Shown here one piece after another: positions 1 to 12,785 of a stretch of DNA of 64,000 nt. Under the pieces are notes generated by a model. It saw only the letters and a list, made by a program, of their open reading frames with translations, had not been told where the DNA came from and searched no databases. The position numbers were made by a program, and so were the translations under genes. Every line of letters begins with the position of its first letter. Within the stretch, counting starts at the first letter, position 1. The DNA is from Epiperipatus broadwayi (Eukaryota; Onychophora; Udeonychophora; Euonychophora; Peripatidae), in NCBI GenBank assembly GCA_028023455.1, contig JAQFVV010006231.1, positions 6,896,036 to 6,960,035 on the forward strand, in the 5' to 3' direction.

Positions 1-2400
1 TTAAAAATATATTTATTGACAATTGTTGTTGGCAAATGCACACAGGCATTTCATTTATAAAGTAACATTCTCTAGACTATTTGAACAATAATTGATGTTG
101 GCAAATAGGTTTGTGGCTATGATTCAATGGAGCCAAATATCCTGCTATACAACTAATCACTACATTAACTTATTTGTTATGTCCTTTTATAATCAGTTCG
201 AGTGGCTCTTTTACGTAAAATCAAACCAAGTCTGGAGTGAAACTTAATACATCTTAATTATAATAAATTTATTTTAACTATGGGCTTTTAAAGCGTCCCA
301 GATAGCTTTAGATTGAACGGGTTTTCAAGAATGCTTCGGTTCAATGCCGAAGATTGCATATTAGGGAGGGAAGAGTTGGCTATAACGATTTTACTAATAC
401 GCTAGGCACAAGTAAAGTATAATAATAAAGTGGCTCTGTGGATGGAAGAATAGTTTTAGGGTTTTTGTGACAAACAATGGTTTACCCAATAACCGGTCGT
501 CATGCTGCTAATGGGGAACCTTTATTTGGTTCAGAGGCGGGGGACTTACGTGCTAATCTGGCCCGTAGCTCAGACTTCGCTACTGCACTACCCATAAGAG
601 AAGATGTGCTGGCAACGCCGTGGCTCCATCTTATATATATATCAAAAAGAACAGCACAACGAGAAAATATTAATAAATCCCACATCCGCCAAGCCGAAGG
701 ATATTATAAATTAAAGATCATATATTAAATGAACACTAGATCATCAGCTTGATCAAAAGAGCCAACTCTTCTGTAGCATGAGAAATACGATATGCTACTG
801 ACAGGAATATATAGATACAAACTTTACTTTATCCCGTTCAATCTCTTTAGTTATCTATAACTACTAAACTTTTAAAAGGGGGGAAAGTATATTTAATAGG
901 GGACTTACGAATACTTAACTAAAAAAATATACTTATGATTGCACTCCAGGCTAGTTTAATCTTTAGTAACATAATAAATAAAGGTTGAAAAGCCACATTT
1001 TATATTGATATTAATTAATTTACTAAATGACAAAATTATGAATTTGGGTTTCGAAACAGCGCACGAAATGACGCTATATAAATAATAATACGAAGATTTT
1101 AAATTCATATCTTTAAAAACATTTTAATAATTAAATGCACGCCGTTTCGAAACATAGGCACAACTAATAATAATTAAAAATAAGCAAAAGAAAAGCAAAA
1201 TATAACTGCAGTGATTAAATTATATAGCAAAATATTAATTAACAAAGAAATTTAGCAAAAATATTTCATTTATAGATTTCAAATACGATTTAGACAGAGT
1301 TTACAATATTGAATTAATAAAGAAATTTGCAAAAGTATTTCATTTTAGAGAATTTACAATATTATTTGGAAAATAATTTAGAAAGAAATTTCAATAATAT
1401 GGTTAGCTAACCTGTTTTTGAAGAAATAATGAATGTTTTTGAAATGCACACAGAGCTCTGCGATTTTAAATAATACTAAAATAGTTCTGTAGCTAAGGAG
1501 AGATTCGAGCTGGAAACGAAGGTGACTTCTTTGGCGGCTTATGGCATCTTCAATTTAGTTGGGAGACGATTTTTAAAATAGTGTTTCTTTAGCTGGATTG
1601 AAATCGGAACGAGGGCAAATTATTTTTACGGCTTATGGCATCTTCAAATTTAGTTGGTGTAAGCTTGGTTGTTCCTTTGGCATTTGATGGATTGAACTAG
1701 GCGTTCCATCACGGGAAAGCAGCAAAATTTTGCCTGACTTTAGCCAGACATGTTAAGGTTGAACAATAATAAAACTTCTCCTGTTGACTCTCTTCAAAAG
1801 TAAGATGGATTCTCCTTTCCCGCTTAAAATAAGGCCTATTTATATCCTTCTACTAAACTTTAACACCTTTCTGGAATTTCGTAAGCCTCGGGACCAATTG
1901 ACTTTTAATTAAAGCAAAATAATATAATTCAATTTCTACAACAACTGATAAAATCTCCGAGGTGTTATATTTAATTTCCTTAAAAAAAATGTATCAAAAT
2001 ATATAAACTATATAATTTGATTCATTTTCATTAATTAAATTCCTTTTCAGGTGTTATTACTTAGCAGAAGGAACGGTATTCTGATTTAATGAAAAAGTCT
2101 TTTGTTGCAAACAAAAATCAATCAGAAAACAGATTTTACTTTTTTACCCGGGTGTGTCACTAATTGATATCTTGTTTACAAAAATTCTCATTTTTAATTG
2201 CGAACAGATAATTCTTATTTTATAAAACTAAATAACTTTTAACATATTTGTTTATTAAAAAAAAAGCAAATTTAAAGAAAATACTTGTTTCAACTATATA
2301 TGTAAAACATTAAATCAGAAAACCGTTAAATAAATTAAAGAAAACATTTACATTACTTTTATTTAAACTTAAATATATATGAATCATTTTGCCGTTATTC
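1..2400. other. Non-genic A+T-rich stretch
   Basis: I see no gene here. A locally GC-richer block at about 478-620 gives an open frame on both strands, but neither translation resembles a family I know. Two small structures stand out. A ~29-bp direct repeat containing CGGCTTATGGCATCTTCAA lies at about 1,533 and 1,629. A pair of ~20-bp inverted sequences around GTTTCGAAAC lies at 1,045-1,064 and 1,135-1,155. The stretch from 290 to 860 may be an old transposon, since GAAGAGTTGGCT at about 369 recurs inverted at about 760, but I cannot assign it. Confidence 0.5.
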
Positions 2401-2410
2401 CAAGGTTTAA

Positions 2411-2562
2411 ATTATCCATCCACATACGAATATTATAGCGAATATAATTTAGAATTGACCGAAAATTAATAAAACATTTTATAATAATTTATGAGCATTT
2501 CTCCGCTATAATTTTATCAAACCTGTCTAATTATAGCGTGTCTTCGTATGTAAATGGATAAT
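2411..2562. repeat. Small MITE-like inverted-repeat element
   Basis: The left end ATTATCCATCCACATACGAA is matched in inverse by TTCGTATGTAAATGGATAAT at the right end, giving ~20-bp near-perfect terminal inverted repeats around about 110 bp of A+T-rich filler. The short motif TATAGCG also recurs inverted inside. No coding capacity is present. The size and structure fit a miniature inverted-repeat element. I could not define a clean target duplication, so the superfamily is open. Confidence 0.45.
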
Positions 2563-3009
2563 GCCATTTAAGCGGCAATTATAGCAAAGTTTTCCCGCTC
2601 GATTTATATATATACATTTTTACATTTGACATAGGTTCGAAACTAGTTCAGACGAGTAGGTCATTAGGTTGATGGTGAAACGGAAAGGGATTGGAGATTT
2701 CCGTTTCAGTAGTAACTTTTGTTAGTATATCAATAAGGAAACATGAGTCAAAAGACAGATTAAATGTTTCAAACTGAAATATATTCATATGCTCATAATA
2801 AAAAGGATAATTTAATTAACATTCATATTTCATAATCTAACATTTGCTCACTCTTGGAGATAATTTCAACTAAGAGTAAATTTGATCAACTTATTCTGCA
2901 AAACTATTATTTAAGTATCATCCTTGAGGAATCCCCACCATAATCTGTCAGCAACATTGTGCTTGATACATCGGTGGGTCTCGTGATATCATTTGAGTTA
3001 TGTTCTATA

Positions 3010-3652
3010 CTATACTGGACTAAAGAATTTCTTCTTGTATTGGATTGTTCGTACCAATTTGATCAACTTTTTGTTCACTAAGGCAGAGACTCCATTATTT
3101 TTTTGACATCTATGTGTCCTGTTTCTTTTCACACCATATTGGATGCAAATCCTCGCTTTACAATCTCTAATCAGGTGTGTGCATTGAAGACAGAAGAAAC
3201 ATTGTGGTTGTACTCCTTGGAAAGATAGTACTATTGGTGAGTCTCTGGAGGTAATCACGATTGGAAGGTCCATGGGGTTTATTCCTCTTTTTAATGAGAT
3301 GTAGAATGAGGCAGTATTGGTGTGAATTTGTCCTTCTACCCTGCGTTCATAATGGTAATGAAAATGAGATATCGTTCCAAATTGACTTTGAATAGTTTGT
3401 AATTCTTGTTCATTAAATGCCATTAAACAATTTTTGCTTTTTCCTTATAAAGTGATAGGTCTATTTAAGTCTATAGTACATAAGAATTTGTCCCCCATTG
3501 TCATGATTGTTCTTAAACTGGTACCTTTGTGCCCATGATTTGAATTTGATCGCTATGTAGTGGTCATTTGGATGAAAGAGGATTCTGTGTATCCCTTCCC
3601 ATGCATTTTCTTTTATTAAATATGATTCATAGGAAATTTGAACAAAGCACAA
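3010..3652 (-). pseudogene. LINE ORF1-like protein remnant with CCHC zinc knuckle
   Basis: Two adjacent minus-strand frames (3,461-3,652, then 3,010-3,423) read as pieces of a nucleic-acid-binding ORF1 of a non-LTR retrotransposon. The second, 137 codons, has a stretch ending in QGVQPQCFFCLQCTHLIRDC, which contains a perfect C-x2-C-x4-H-x4-C zinc knuckle. A second knuckle follows that is broken: its second cysteine is replaced (CIQYG...H.C). The upstream frame contains WEGIHRILF and AQRYQF, like the region ahead of the knuckles in such proteins. A stop and frameshift between 3,424 and 3,460 disrupt the gene. No endonuclease or reverse transcriptase follows downstream on the minus strand, so this is a fragment. 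A gag protein of another retroelement is the main alternative. Confidence 0.6.
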
Positions 3653-3659
3653 TCATTAT

Positions 3660-5370
3660 TAGTAATGGCTAGAATTAATGGATTTATCATTACTGTAGTT
3701 CATAAATGATTTGATATTGTTTTATTAAATCTAAAGTTCAAAGCTTGATATTCACTTCCATTAAAGTGGAGATTAAATCAGAGAAGACCAAAAATAATCA
3801 TGAAACCTGGATTTCAAGCTGACAACGAAATGATGAAGAACATTAAAAACCTAACCCTTTTAAAACTGTAAAACAGTTTTAGTGTCTCTAGTTCTATTTT
3901 TTTTAGAACCTTGCTGATTTGCGTAAACTTACACTATTTCACATAGTTTATATACATGATTGTTGTTATTTCATTCTTAAAAGTCACAATATGTATATAT
4001 ATAGTTTTAATATTACTGTACTCAATTCTTTTTTAAGAAAACTTCAATGTTTTCAAGTTTTGTTTTTAAATTCTTTTCATTTTATTAAATAACTGATAAT
4101 CACACTATTATTAGCAGACAGATGTACTTTTATTTTTAATAATTCAGTTGGTCTTTTTTGACAAAGATATTAAATTGTATTAGTTTAAGAAGCAAAAACA
4201 TTATTCTATGTAACGCTGAACAGCATATTTATATGAAAACTTGGATATCATTAGTGCATTTTTAAATCATAAATTTTTTTATGACATTTTCAACTTACCA
4301 TTATAAATTACCTTAAGATTTTATTCATCTTTTAAGATGTCTTTACTTTTGCTTTTGCCTTTACTTTAGCTATTGCTTTCAAACTTGAAGTCTCTTCCCT
4401 TTTCATCTAACATTAGTCATTTATATCTAATAAGATTTTTTTTTTTAGTCTTTGTGATACTTTTATTTATGTATATAGTATTTTATTTCTTCAGTTTATA
4501 CTGTTGAAAGCTTTTCTCTGTCCAATAAATCTTGTGTGTATATATTGTAACCATATGTTTTGGCTCAAAGATAGTAGGTTTTATTCAGTGGATAAATGTG
4601 TAAAATTTTAAATTTTAATTGGGAATAATTGTTAAGATATTGAACATCAATGTGTAGAGACTAGTTATAGAATGAAATGCTTGTGGATTATAATTTTCCC
4701 ACTAAGCAAAAGCTCATTAATAAATATCCTAAGAAGTGATGATGATCTTGACTGTTTGGGAGACACTGGAAAGTCTGATGGAATAGATATTTATCTCATA
4801 AATATTTTATCACAATTTCCGGTAGTAGCTAGTTAAATAATATTTTAATAGTATAAAACCAATTTGAAAGTAGGAAAGTATTTAAAACTTTATTATTATT
4901 AAACAACAATTAAAAATAAACAACCAAAATCAATTTATAATTCTTTTAAATTTTCTTATAAACAATCTTAAAATATACTATATTTTATTTTAATGTAAAT
5001 TGAAATGCGTCAGTCTAGATGATTCTCACTAGAGGGATAAAACTTAATTTATTCACATTTTATAGTGATTGGCCCATAATAGAACCAATCCTGCCAGATA
5101 ATACAAAGTATATAATATAAAAGTTTGTAGGGGGAGGGGGACTATTCTAAGAAATGTAAATGGAACAAGACTACAACTCCACTTCTGAAGTAAAATAGAA
5201 GAAATAAGCTACAAAATAATAATTTTTTTTAAATTAATTGGGACAAAATTTCATAGATAGATGGATTTGAATACTATAGAGTAAACTTAACAACCCTGTG
5301 AATCTCTACACAACCTTTCATCAATCTTAGATTCCTAACTTTGCCTACTGAAGGAAACACTGGAAGAACC
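3660..5370. other. No gene seen
   Basis: A+T-rich sequence with many homopolymer runs. No frame longer than about 60 codons resembles a protein, and I see no tandem or inverted structure of note. Confidence 0.6.
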
Positions 5371-5375
5371 GCTAT

Positions 5376-5805
5376 TTGAATAAGTATTTGCCAAAATGTA
5401 CTATTTGGACACTTAATAGAAGAGCAATACAGAGACTTCAGACCACTCAAAGGAATATGGAGAGATGTATGTTGGGAGTAACAAGAAGAGATCGAAAACG
5501 CAATGTATGGGTAAGACAACAAACAGGTGTTACTGACTTTATTGAAAAAATTAAAAGATTGAAATGGAGTTGGGCTGGACATATTGCTAGAAGAAATGAT
5601 AATAGATGGACAATTGAAATTTTAAACTAGATTCCAAGAGATTGTAAAAGACCCAGAAAGAGACCACATGTGAGATGGATGGATGAAATAAGCAAATGTG
5701 CAGGGGTGTTGTGGAAAAGAGAAGCTAAAGATTGGAGAAGATGGATTAAACTTGGAGAGACCATCCTGCAGTGGATTGATAATGGTTGATGATGATGATG
5801 ATGAC
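5376..5805 (+). pseudogene. RTE-type LINE, 3' end of the ORF2 polyprotein
   Basis: The frame encodes the C-terminal tail that follows the reverse transcriptase in RTE-like endonuclease-reverse transcriptases. The diagnostic stretches LQTTQRNMERCMLGV, TGVTDFIEKIKRLKWSWAGH and IARRNDNRW lie in order between 5,430 and 5,625. After an in-frame stop at 5,628 and a later frame change, the text continues as IPRDCKRPRKRPHVRWMDEI and ends ILQWIDNG near 5,787. A short GATGAT-type simple repeat follows at about 5,788-5,803, as expected for the 3' tail of RTE elements. Everything upstream (endonuclease, reverse transcriptase) is missing, so this is a 5'-truncated, dead insertion. Three more copies of this family occur in the window. 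Confidence 0.85.
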
Positions 5806-6071
5806 TATTTGGAACAGAAAATAATACCAGAAAATGTAAGCATTTATTTTTGTTTTCTTTATTTTAACCAATTATCAGAACTTATCATAACACAAAAGTT
5901 ATTTAGACTGAAGAGAAAAAAAAGATTAAAGTATTTTAATTTTCGCGCTACCATTAATTCAGCATTAAGCAGAAAAATCCGTTTGTGTATAAATTAATAT
6001 TTCAAGAAAATATTCTAAATCATTTTAAGAAATAATGAAGAAATTAAAATTTCACTTTAAATCATATAAAG

Positions 6072-6598
6072 CAGTGTTCTTCAATCCTTGGTCCGCGGCC
6101 CGCCACCGGGCCGCGAAACTTTTCTGCAGGTCCGCTTGCTAGATGGGCAGTAAAAAGTTTGTAATAATAAATAATAAGAGTTTAAACTTTTAATTAATAT
6201 AGCCAATTTTTATTTATTTTTTCATCTCATTTTTTACTCAATTAAAAAAAAAAAGAAAACAGAACGAAAACAAAATCTAATCAATCATTCATAAATTAAT
6301 TTGTTTTTCTAGTTATCACAGATGTTTATTGGGGGGGGGGGGTAGAATGAAATTTTTTTTATTACTTTTCTAAAAAAATTAAAAAAAAAGTTTTTTATAA
6401 GCTCCATATATATATATAAAACTTTATCTTATATATTTAACATTGTTGTTTTGATCGGTTATAACAATTATGCTTATCTTTAAGAAAATTTATCTATAGA
6501 CTTCTGCCGGTCTGCGAAATCTTATCATTTTTGCTGGTCCGCGGAAACTTATCCTTATTTTTACCGGTCTGCAGGTGTGAAAAGGTTGGAGACCACTG
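6072..6598. mobile_element. hAT-superfamily MITE with 8-bp target duplication
   Basis: The element begins CAGTGTTCTTCAATCCTTGG and ends with the inverse of CAGTGGTCTCCAACCTTTTC. These imperfect terminal inverted repeats of the CAGTGKTYYYCAA type are typical of hAT elements. It is flanked by a perfect 8-bp direct repeat ATATAAAG at 6,064-6,071 and 6,599-6,606, the duplication length expected of hAT transposases. Both ends are rich in GGTCCGCGG and CCGGTCTGC motifs, a GC content that contrasts with the A+T-rich centre. There is no transposase frame, so it is non-autonomous. A run of 12 G lies at 6,331-6,342. Confidence 0.87.
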
Positions 6599-6828
6599 AT
6601 ATAAAGTAATTAGTTTGGAAAAAAAAAAAAAATATTTCTTATGTCATTGGAAAGAGAGATCGTCTGCTCTGATATTTTCAGGAAGTAGTCATGTATATAT
6701 ATTATTAATAATTGCTTACTATTAAAGCAATTCTGCTTAACATTCTTAAATATGAAATAAATTGCCAATAATAATAGTGAATAAAGAAATATTGATTTTT
6801 TTTCTCTTGATTATACAACATATAAGGT

Positions 6829-7247
6829 AATAATATTTTAAGTGTTTTAAAATTACCCAGATTATTTAAGATTGTGACAATTACTGTGGACGAGAAAAAC
6901 AAAGTAAATAAAATCCATAAAAGATTTAAAAGTTTATTTTCAAAGATCGTAATAACCTGATTATAATTGTGCTACATTTGGAAAAATATATATATTACAT
7001 ATTAATTAAAACGGAAAAACAAAGTAAACAAAATTCATAAATGATTTAAAGGTTTATTTTCAAAGATCGTAATAAGCTGATTATAATTGTGCTACATTTG
7101 AAAAAATATATGTTACAGATTAATTAAAATCGCCTAGAAGATCACATTTATTTATCGTTAGTAAATAATTTGCAACGTAATAACATTTTAAACGGTTTTT
7201 AAAATCACCCAGATTATTTAAGAGTATAACAGATCTTCGCGCAGATG
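6829..7247. repeat. 120-bp tandem repeat with flanking related segments
   Basis: Two copies of a ~120-bp unit, starting GAAAAACAAAGTAAA at 6,894 and 7,014, share long identical blocks such as TTTATTTTCAAAGATCGTAA. The sequences just outside (6,829-6,892 and 7,178-7,247) also resemble each other through ACCCAGATTATTTAAGA. The order is therefore A-B-B-A', which suggests a duplication of a larger unit followed by partial loss. Confidence 0.8.
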
Positions 7248-7249
7248 AA

Positions 7250-10200
7250 AAAAAAAGAAGAAAAACAAAAATAGACAAATCAATAAATATTAATTAAACC
7301 TATTTTAAGTGACATTCTCGAAAATGTTTTAATATTGCTTCAGTATGCTTACATTAGTATACAAACCGATAAAGGATTTCTATTGACATTGGAAAAGTGT
7401 TTTAATTTTGTCTGAAGATGTTAATATTGAACCGGATAACCAAAATATATATTACTTAGGAATGTTTGCTTATCATATCCGTTTTCATGTGTTTTACTTA
7501 TAAGAATGAATCAAACTTCGATAAAGTCCAATAGTAGAAACTGTAATGTTTGTTTAGTTTGTTAATTGCTATATAATATTGTAATGCGTTTTTTTTTTTC
7601 ATGTGTTATTCAGAAATTAGGTTTTCTTATATACATCAGGGTATAAAATATACTAAGTAATGATGTAGCTGTGTATAAAGTTATATACATTTATTATCCA
7701 TATTTATATTATTTTCCAATGAAGGGAAAGCATAAAATAAATATTATATATCGGGTAAGAAAGAGAAATGTTTACCTCTTTCACTGCTAAAACAGATGTT
7801 AATATTATATTGAGGAGGGGAACAAATAGACTCAAACTGGTCAAAAATGTACCCATAATGATACCATTGTTCTATTATATAAAATAATTTAATAAGCATT
7901 TTTTTTATTATTGCTTAATTTTGCTTATAAACGCAATGTCCACTTTAAATACAAAATGTAGTTTAATCCTCCTTGTTTATGTGTACATGGCTTGCTATAA
8001 TAAAAGGTATAATTATTGTTTTGAAATAATTAATGGTTATTTTACTGATATTGGTGGTCTGTTTATAAAACATTAACAGTTTCTGCAATGTGCAATGGAA
8101 TATTTTTGTTTCCATTTAGATTATTAGTGTTGTTTTACCTTGCTATTGTATTGATCAGAATTTGTGATAGATTTTAGGATGAGTTAGGGCTACCTATAAG
8201 AGCCTTAGATATAATTAATATTGTACATGGGATGATAGAGAATTCCCCATTGTGATTAATATGAGAGGATGATACTGTTGGGGCTGATGAAGAGTTAGTG
8301 CTTAGAGCATAGTTACGCCTAAAAGAGGTAGATCTCGTGGTCTGAATTCTGTTTTCCAGTGGAGATGCACTGCCCACACTTTTATACCTATGAAAAGGTA
8401 TCAGAATTGGCCATATTCTTATACAACTATTATGTTGTTTCTTGATATACAACTATCATGTTGTTTTGTAGAGCCTCCTTTATTTAGATCCCTCAAGAAG
8501 TTATATAGTTAATATTCCACCGTGTATGATAAGGTGTAGTGTGTTTTAGATCGAATAGCAAGGATAAGATAGTCAGATTGTGGGACACTGATATAGCTAT
8601 AGGGTTGTCTAATTGAAATAGTGTCTTTCTGATGTTGTGTAATCTTCATCAGTTTATAAACAGACCAACCAAAACTTACTAGTATTTGTAGAACGTCTAC
8701 ATAAAAGAGCAAGGTGTGTACATGAACAATGTGGATTGGTTTTCAACAAGTAGGTATTTACTGATGAATTAGTAAGATCGGTTAATTAATAAATGGTTAA
8801 GTTGTGGACAGAATGAATGTTTTTAGTGTCATGTGTGCATTTAACTGATGATGTTTGCCCCACGTTAGTGCAATAAAAATTTTTATATAGTAAATTATAA
8901 TAAATTATTGCTTGTATTAGAGTGTGATAATTGCCCTTATCATATTCTAATAACTCAAACAGCTGCAATTTGATATAATAAATTGTAATTAAGAGGTTTT
9001 TTATTTAAAAGCTGCGTATATCCAAAGGATATTAATACATTTTGTTTGCAATTTCAATGCTAAAATAGCTCAAATAAGTTTAACTATCTTAGTCTACCTG
9101 ATAGAATAATAAAGAAACATATACGAAATCTTTGTCATATTAGTTGGTTATTACTTATCACATCATTAATTTCCATCCCTAATTTTGAATGGATTTATCT
9201 TGTTTCGTGTAATGTGTCTGAAAGAGACTCGTACATAATGTAAATAAATGTTGTGTTAAAAATTTATTTAGTTGTCAGTATTCTTATTGCTAATCAACAC
9301 ATCCACACATTATATTATTGTTATTGCTATCGACCTATCCTGTGATTATGGTGAAATTGTCATCAATCAATATTGTAAAGGTCACTATATGTAGGTATAT
9401 CAGAATTGTGTTAAGCCCTATAATTTATGAGTATATTTAGGGCATCCTAACTTAATAATTAAACATACTAACCTAAAGAATATTAGTTTAAGTGATATAT
9501 TAAAAGATTGAAAATTTAATATTGGTTTGATCAGTTCATTTGAATCCAAAGATCTATCATTCACTGGTCTTGGTCGCCTTGTTTCTAATTAATGGAGAAA
9601 GAAAGTTGGAAAGCTATTACATTTAGCTATTGAAAAATTACTCTTACTTATTGAAGCTTAAAGTTTAGCATAGTTAGGGAATTTATAGAATTTATTTAAA
9701 ATTATTGAATATGGTTTAGTAATTCAATTCAGTATTAAGAGCTATTTTGTGTATGTTATGCTTGGGTAGTGGTAAAATCCCTCTCATTGACCCAAGTGTA
9801 TCCTGTATATCACCCTTTAAGCTATGTGAACCCTGAGAAGGATAAGTTATATCAACTTGTGATAGGATTTGAATTTAGGGTAAATTTGTATCCAGTTAAT
9901 TATTGTAATTAGAGTGGAATTGTGTTACATTCACCATGAGATATAAGGTCAACCAAATTTTAAAGTATCTATTACTTCTTTTGTCTGAAATATATATAGT
10001 TGTTTTTGACTTTATGGTGAATATTCTGGTCTTAGAATCTGTATTTTATTTGTCTTATTATCAGTTAATTCAATATCAAATGTAGAGTTCGGTACATCAT
10101 CTTTCACCAGTATCATTCCTCTCATCTGTCATTTCAATCTTTCTTTATTCTCTTTTTTCATCCTAATTCATTATCCTAATTCACTCATCATTCATTAGCT

Positions 10201-10500
10201 CTTATTCCATTCTCATCTTAATCATCCATTAACTCTCACACATCTTCATTCTCAGACTCATTTTATTTTATTATTTAATTATTACTTATCTGCATCATTC
10301 ATTTAATCATTTACATCCTCATTTACTTATTGCCTAATTTATACTTCTAATTTCATATTCATTCCATGGATCTAATTATTATTTATTTATTAGTTTGACA
10401 ATATGAAGTTTATTTTATAATTTTTTTGTTTGTTTGCTTGTTTGTGGATTTTGAGGCTAGCTTGACCAGAAATTATTAATCCACCTTGTGATCTCTAAGA
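7250..10500. other. Long stretch without a recognised gene
   Basis: Apart from the open frame at 8,174-8,452, listed separately, I see no coding signal, transposon end or tandem array. The region 10,110-10,400 is pyrimidine-rich on the plus strand, with loosely recurring CATT/TCATC words. No function can be assigned. Confidence 0.5.
8174..8452 (-). other. Unassigned serine-rich open frame, possible exon
   Basis: I do not recognise this protein. The central part of the translation (about residues 24-72) is rich in Ser, Thr, Asn and Arg, with pieces such as ENRIQTTRSTSFRRNYAL and SSSAPTVSSSHINHNGEF. That composition is unlike the Lys/Ile/Phe/Asn-rich noise frames of the surrounding DNA. On the minus strand a pyrimidine-rich tract ending CCTTTTCATAG just before the serine-rich segment could serve as a splice acceptor, and a stop ends the frame. 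It could be a terminal exon, a transposon piece or chance. Transcript or homology evidence would be needed to separate these. Confidence 0.25.
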
Positions 10501-10520
10501 TTGTAGTTTCATGCGAGCTT

Positions 10521-10581
10521 AACTAATAAAGAAATCATCTTTAGTTTATTTAACTAATAAAGAAATCATCTTTAGTTTATC
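10521..10581. repeat. 31-bp direct tandem duplication
   Basis: The unit AACTAATAAAGAAATCATCT plus 11 further bases occurs twice in exact succession, at 10,521 and 10,552. It is a simple recent duplication with no associated gene. Confidence 0.9.
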
Positions 10582-10823
10582 ATTTATTTTAGATATATAT
10601 TCTAGATTAGTTGTAGCTAGGAAAGTTACAGAGAAAGATATGATTTCCAAACGTGTAAATTGAACTAGTTAGATTAGGGGGAAAGGCTACAGGTAAGATT
10701 ATAGCGCCTAAAATGTGTGGAACGATTTATTTATGATTACAGAAATGTATAGGTATGATTGTCCAATGATCAAAGGAGAAGGTTACAATATATATTTTCA
10801 AATAATCCAATTTATTTTATTAA

Positions 10824-12785
10824 CCATTTGGTTTCCATTTGCACGTTTACCGTTTAGAGTGGGGGCAGCAGCGGTAGCAGATTCGTTGAAATTTTGTTTG
10901 CCTTTTTTAAGTGCGGGAGAACTGAATGGACTATGCATGCGGTTATACCATGAGTCTCTGCGCTTTTTTTTTCTCTTTCGATAGGTATATGCCACATTTT
11001 TCTCTGACAAAAAATAAGATTTTTTATTCATTTTTTTTTTTTTGCTCAATTTATTAAATTGTACAGAAAAAATAGTACATAGGGAAGACAAACGGCAGAA
11101 ATGAATTCAGAAACGGATTCTACCAGCTCTGATGAGTTTGCGATTTCTAGGCCCTGTGATTCTGAGACTAGTACTACGTCCAGCGATTTAGACATCTTTT
11201 AGCTCGACAGCGGAAAAAGAAGAAACCCCATTACCAACCAAAAGGCAAAGAAAGAATAAAAACGTACCTGTGAAAGTTAGCGGTAGGCCCTTCATCAAGT
11301 AATAATATGCCTCCGAACACAATTGAATAGATAAATGTGGAAAATTTTTACAAAAACTCCAGGTTTGAAGCACCCTATTACAGATGAGCTATTTTAGACT
11401 TTTTTCATTTATTGTTAGATAAAAAAATTTGCAAAAATAGTTGAAGAAATGAATAAATATGCTAGTAAAAAGACGAACATATGCATAATTGGGGAAATAT
11501 AATTGATCGAGAATTGTCTGACTTTTTTGGGATGACATGGGGAATTTTGTGCGAAGTCCCTATCTTCTAATTGAAGGACATTTGGGATTCTGATCCTAGT
11601 TTGAGAAACCCTTCTTTGCAAATATAATGACTTATAAACGTTTTAGCAAAATTAAACAATGCCAAGTAAAAAAAGTGAAGATTTTGACCATATATATAAA
11701 ATTAGACCAGTGATAGAAAAATGCAATATTAATTTCAAAGCTGTATACCAGATGCACAGAGAGATTGCAGTTGATGAAAGTATCACAAAATTTTGAAGTC
11801 AAAGTATTATGAAGCAATTAGATGCATCAAAGTTAATAAAAAGGTTTCAAATGGTGGATGTGTGCAGATAGTCACAAAGGTTATGTGTATCACTTGGAAA
11901 TGTATGCAAGCAAAGAAACATTCAAATGCGCGTCTATGCCTTGGTACTCGTGCTGTGAAGTCAGTAGTTTTGCCACACCTTGCAAAACACTCATTATTTT
12001 CGATGAAAGATATTTTAAGAGTATAGAATTAGCAAAGAAACTTTACGAAAATAAATTATATCTTTGTGGGACAATAAATATAAAAAGAAAAGATTTTCCA
12101 AAGAGCATTGTCAAAGTGCACACACAAAAAAAAGAAAATGCAGAGAGGAGACTCATTTTGTCATTGATAAAGATACTGGTCTTCAATTTTTAGTATGAAT
12201 GGACAAAAAGCCAATAGCTATAACAAATGCGTATGCACATTCTGGAAATGATGCTGTTAGCTGAAGAAATAAAAATGGATCATGACAAACAATTCCATGT
12301 CCACCTGCAATAAAAATGTATAACAAGTACATGGGCCGCGTTAGATTTGGCCAATCACAAACGGACCCAATATAGTTGGGACAGAAAATCTCTGCAATGG
12401 CCCGTGCGACCATTCTGGCATTGTTTCGACACAGCAGTTTCCAATGCATACATTTTATATTCCATTTATATGGCAGCTAACCATTTGACTGTCTTATCTC
12501 ATTTAAAATTTCAGAGAACCTTATTCCATATGTTGATTGATGGATTTTCTTCGAATTAAAATATTCCCCCAAAACTCATGTATTTCCATATCTGTCACAG
12601 CGGTCATATAGAAACCATACACAAGTAGATCTTCGTCATCATAACATTCCCATGTATAAACGTTGTGTTGCACGCCTAAAAAAAAAAAAAAGACATAAAA
12701 GTCACTTTGGCTGTTTGGAATGTGGATTCATATCTATTTGTGTTGACTCATGAAGAGGATGTTTTGCTTTTTATCACACTCAAAA
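10824..12785 (+). pseudogene. piggyBac transposase pseudogene
   Basis: Reading across frames, the plus strand follows the piggyBac (DDE_Tnp_1_7) transposase order. An acidic serine-rich start appears at 11,101 (MNSETDSTSSDEF). IDESITKF-like catalytic-core text lies near 11,770. MCADSHKGYVYHLEMYASK follows at 11,858. The block KKLYENKLYLCGT then KRKDFPKSI lies at 12,030-12,110. KMYNKYMG appears near 12,315. WDRKSLQW then VSNAYILY lies at 12,370-12,460. The C-terminal cysteine-rich domain (CLECG...CVDS...CFAFYHT) is at about 12,710-12,780. Several frameshifts and stops separate these blocks, so no functional protein is possible. A likely left end is TTAA at 10,820-10,823 followed by CCATTTGGTTTCC, in keeping with piggyBac insertion at TTAA. 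I could not find the right end. Confidence 0.85.

Noticed and set aside
477-728. 83-codon frame in a GC-richer block
   Set aside because: No family resemblance. The opposite strand is equally open and no splice context is evident. I could not support either strand as coding.
10798-11091. 97-codon minus-strand frame opposite the piggyBac 5' region
   Set aside because: Lys-rich text from poly(T) tracts, antisense to the leader of the piggyBac pseudogene.
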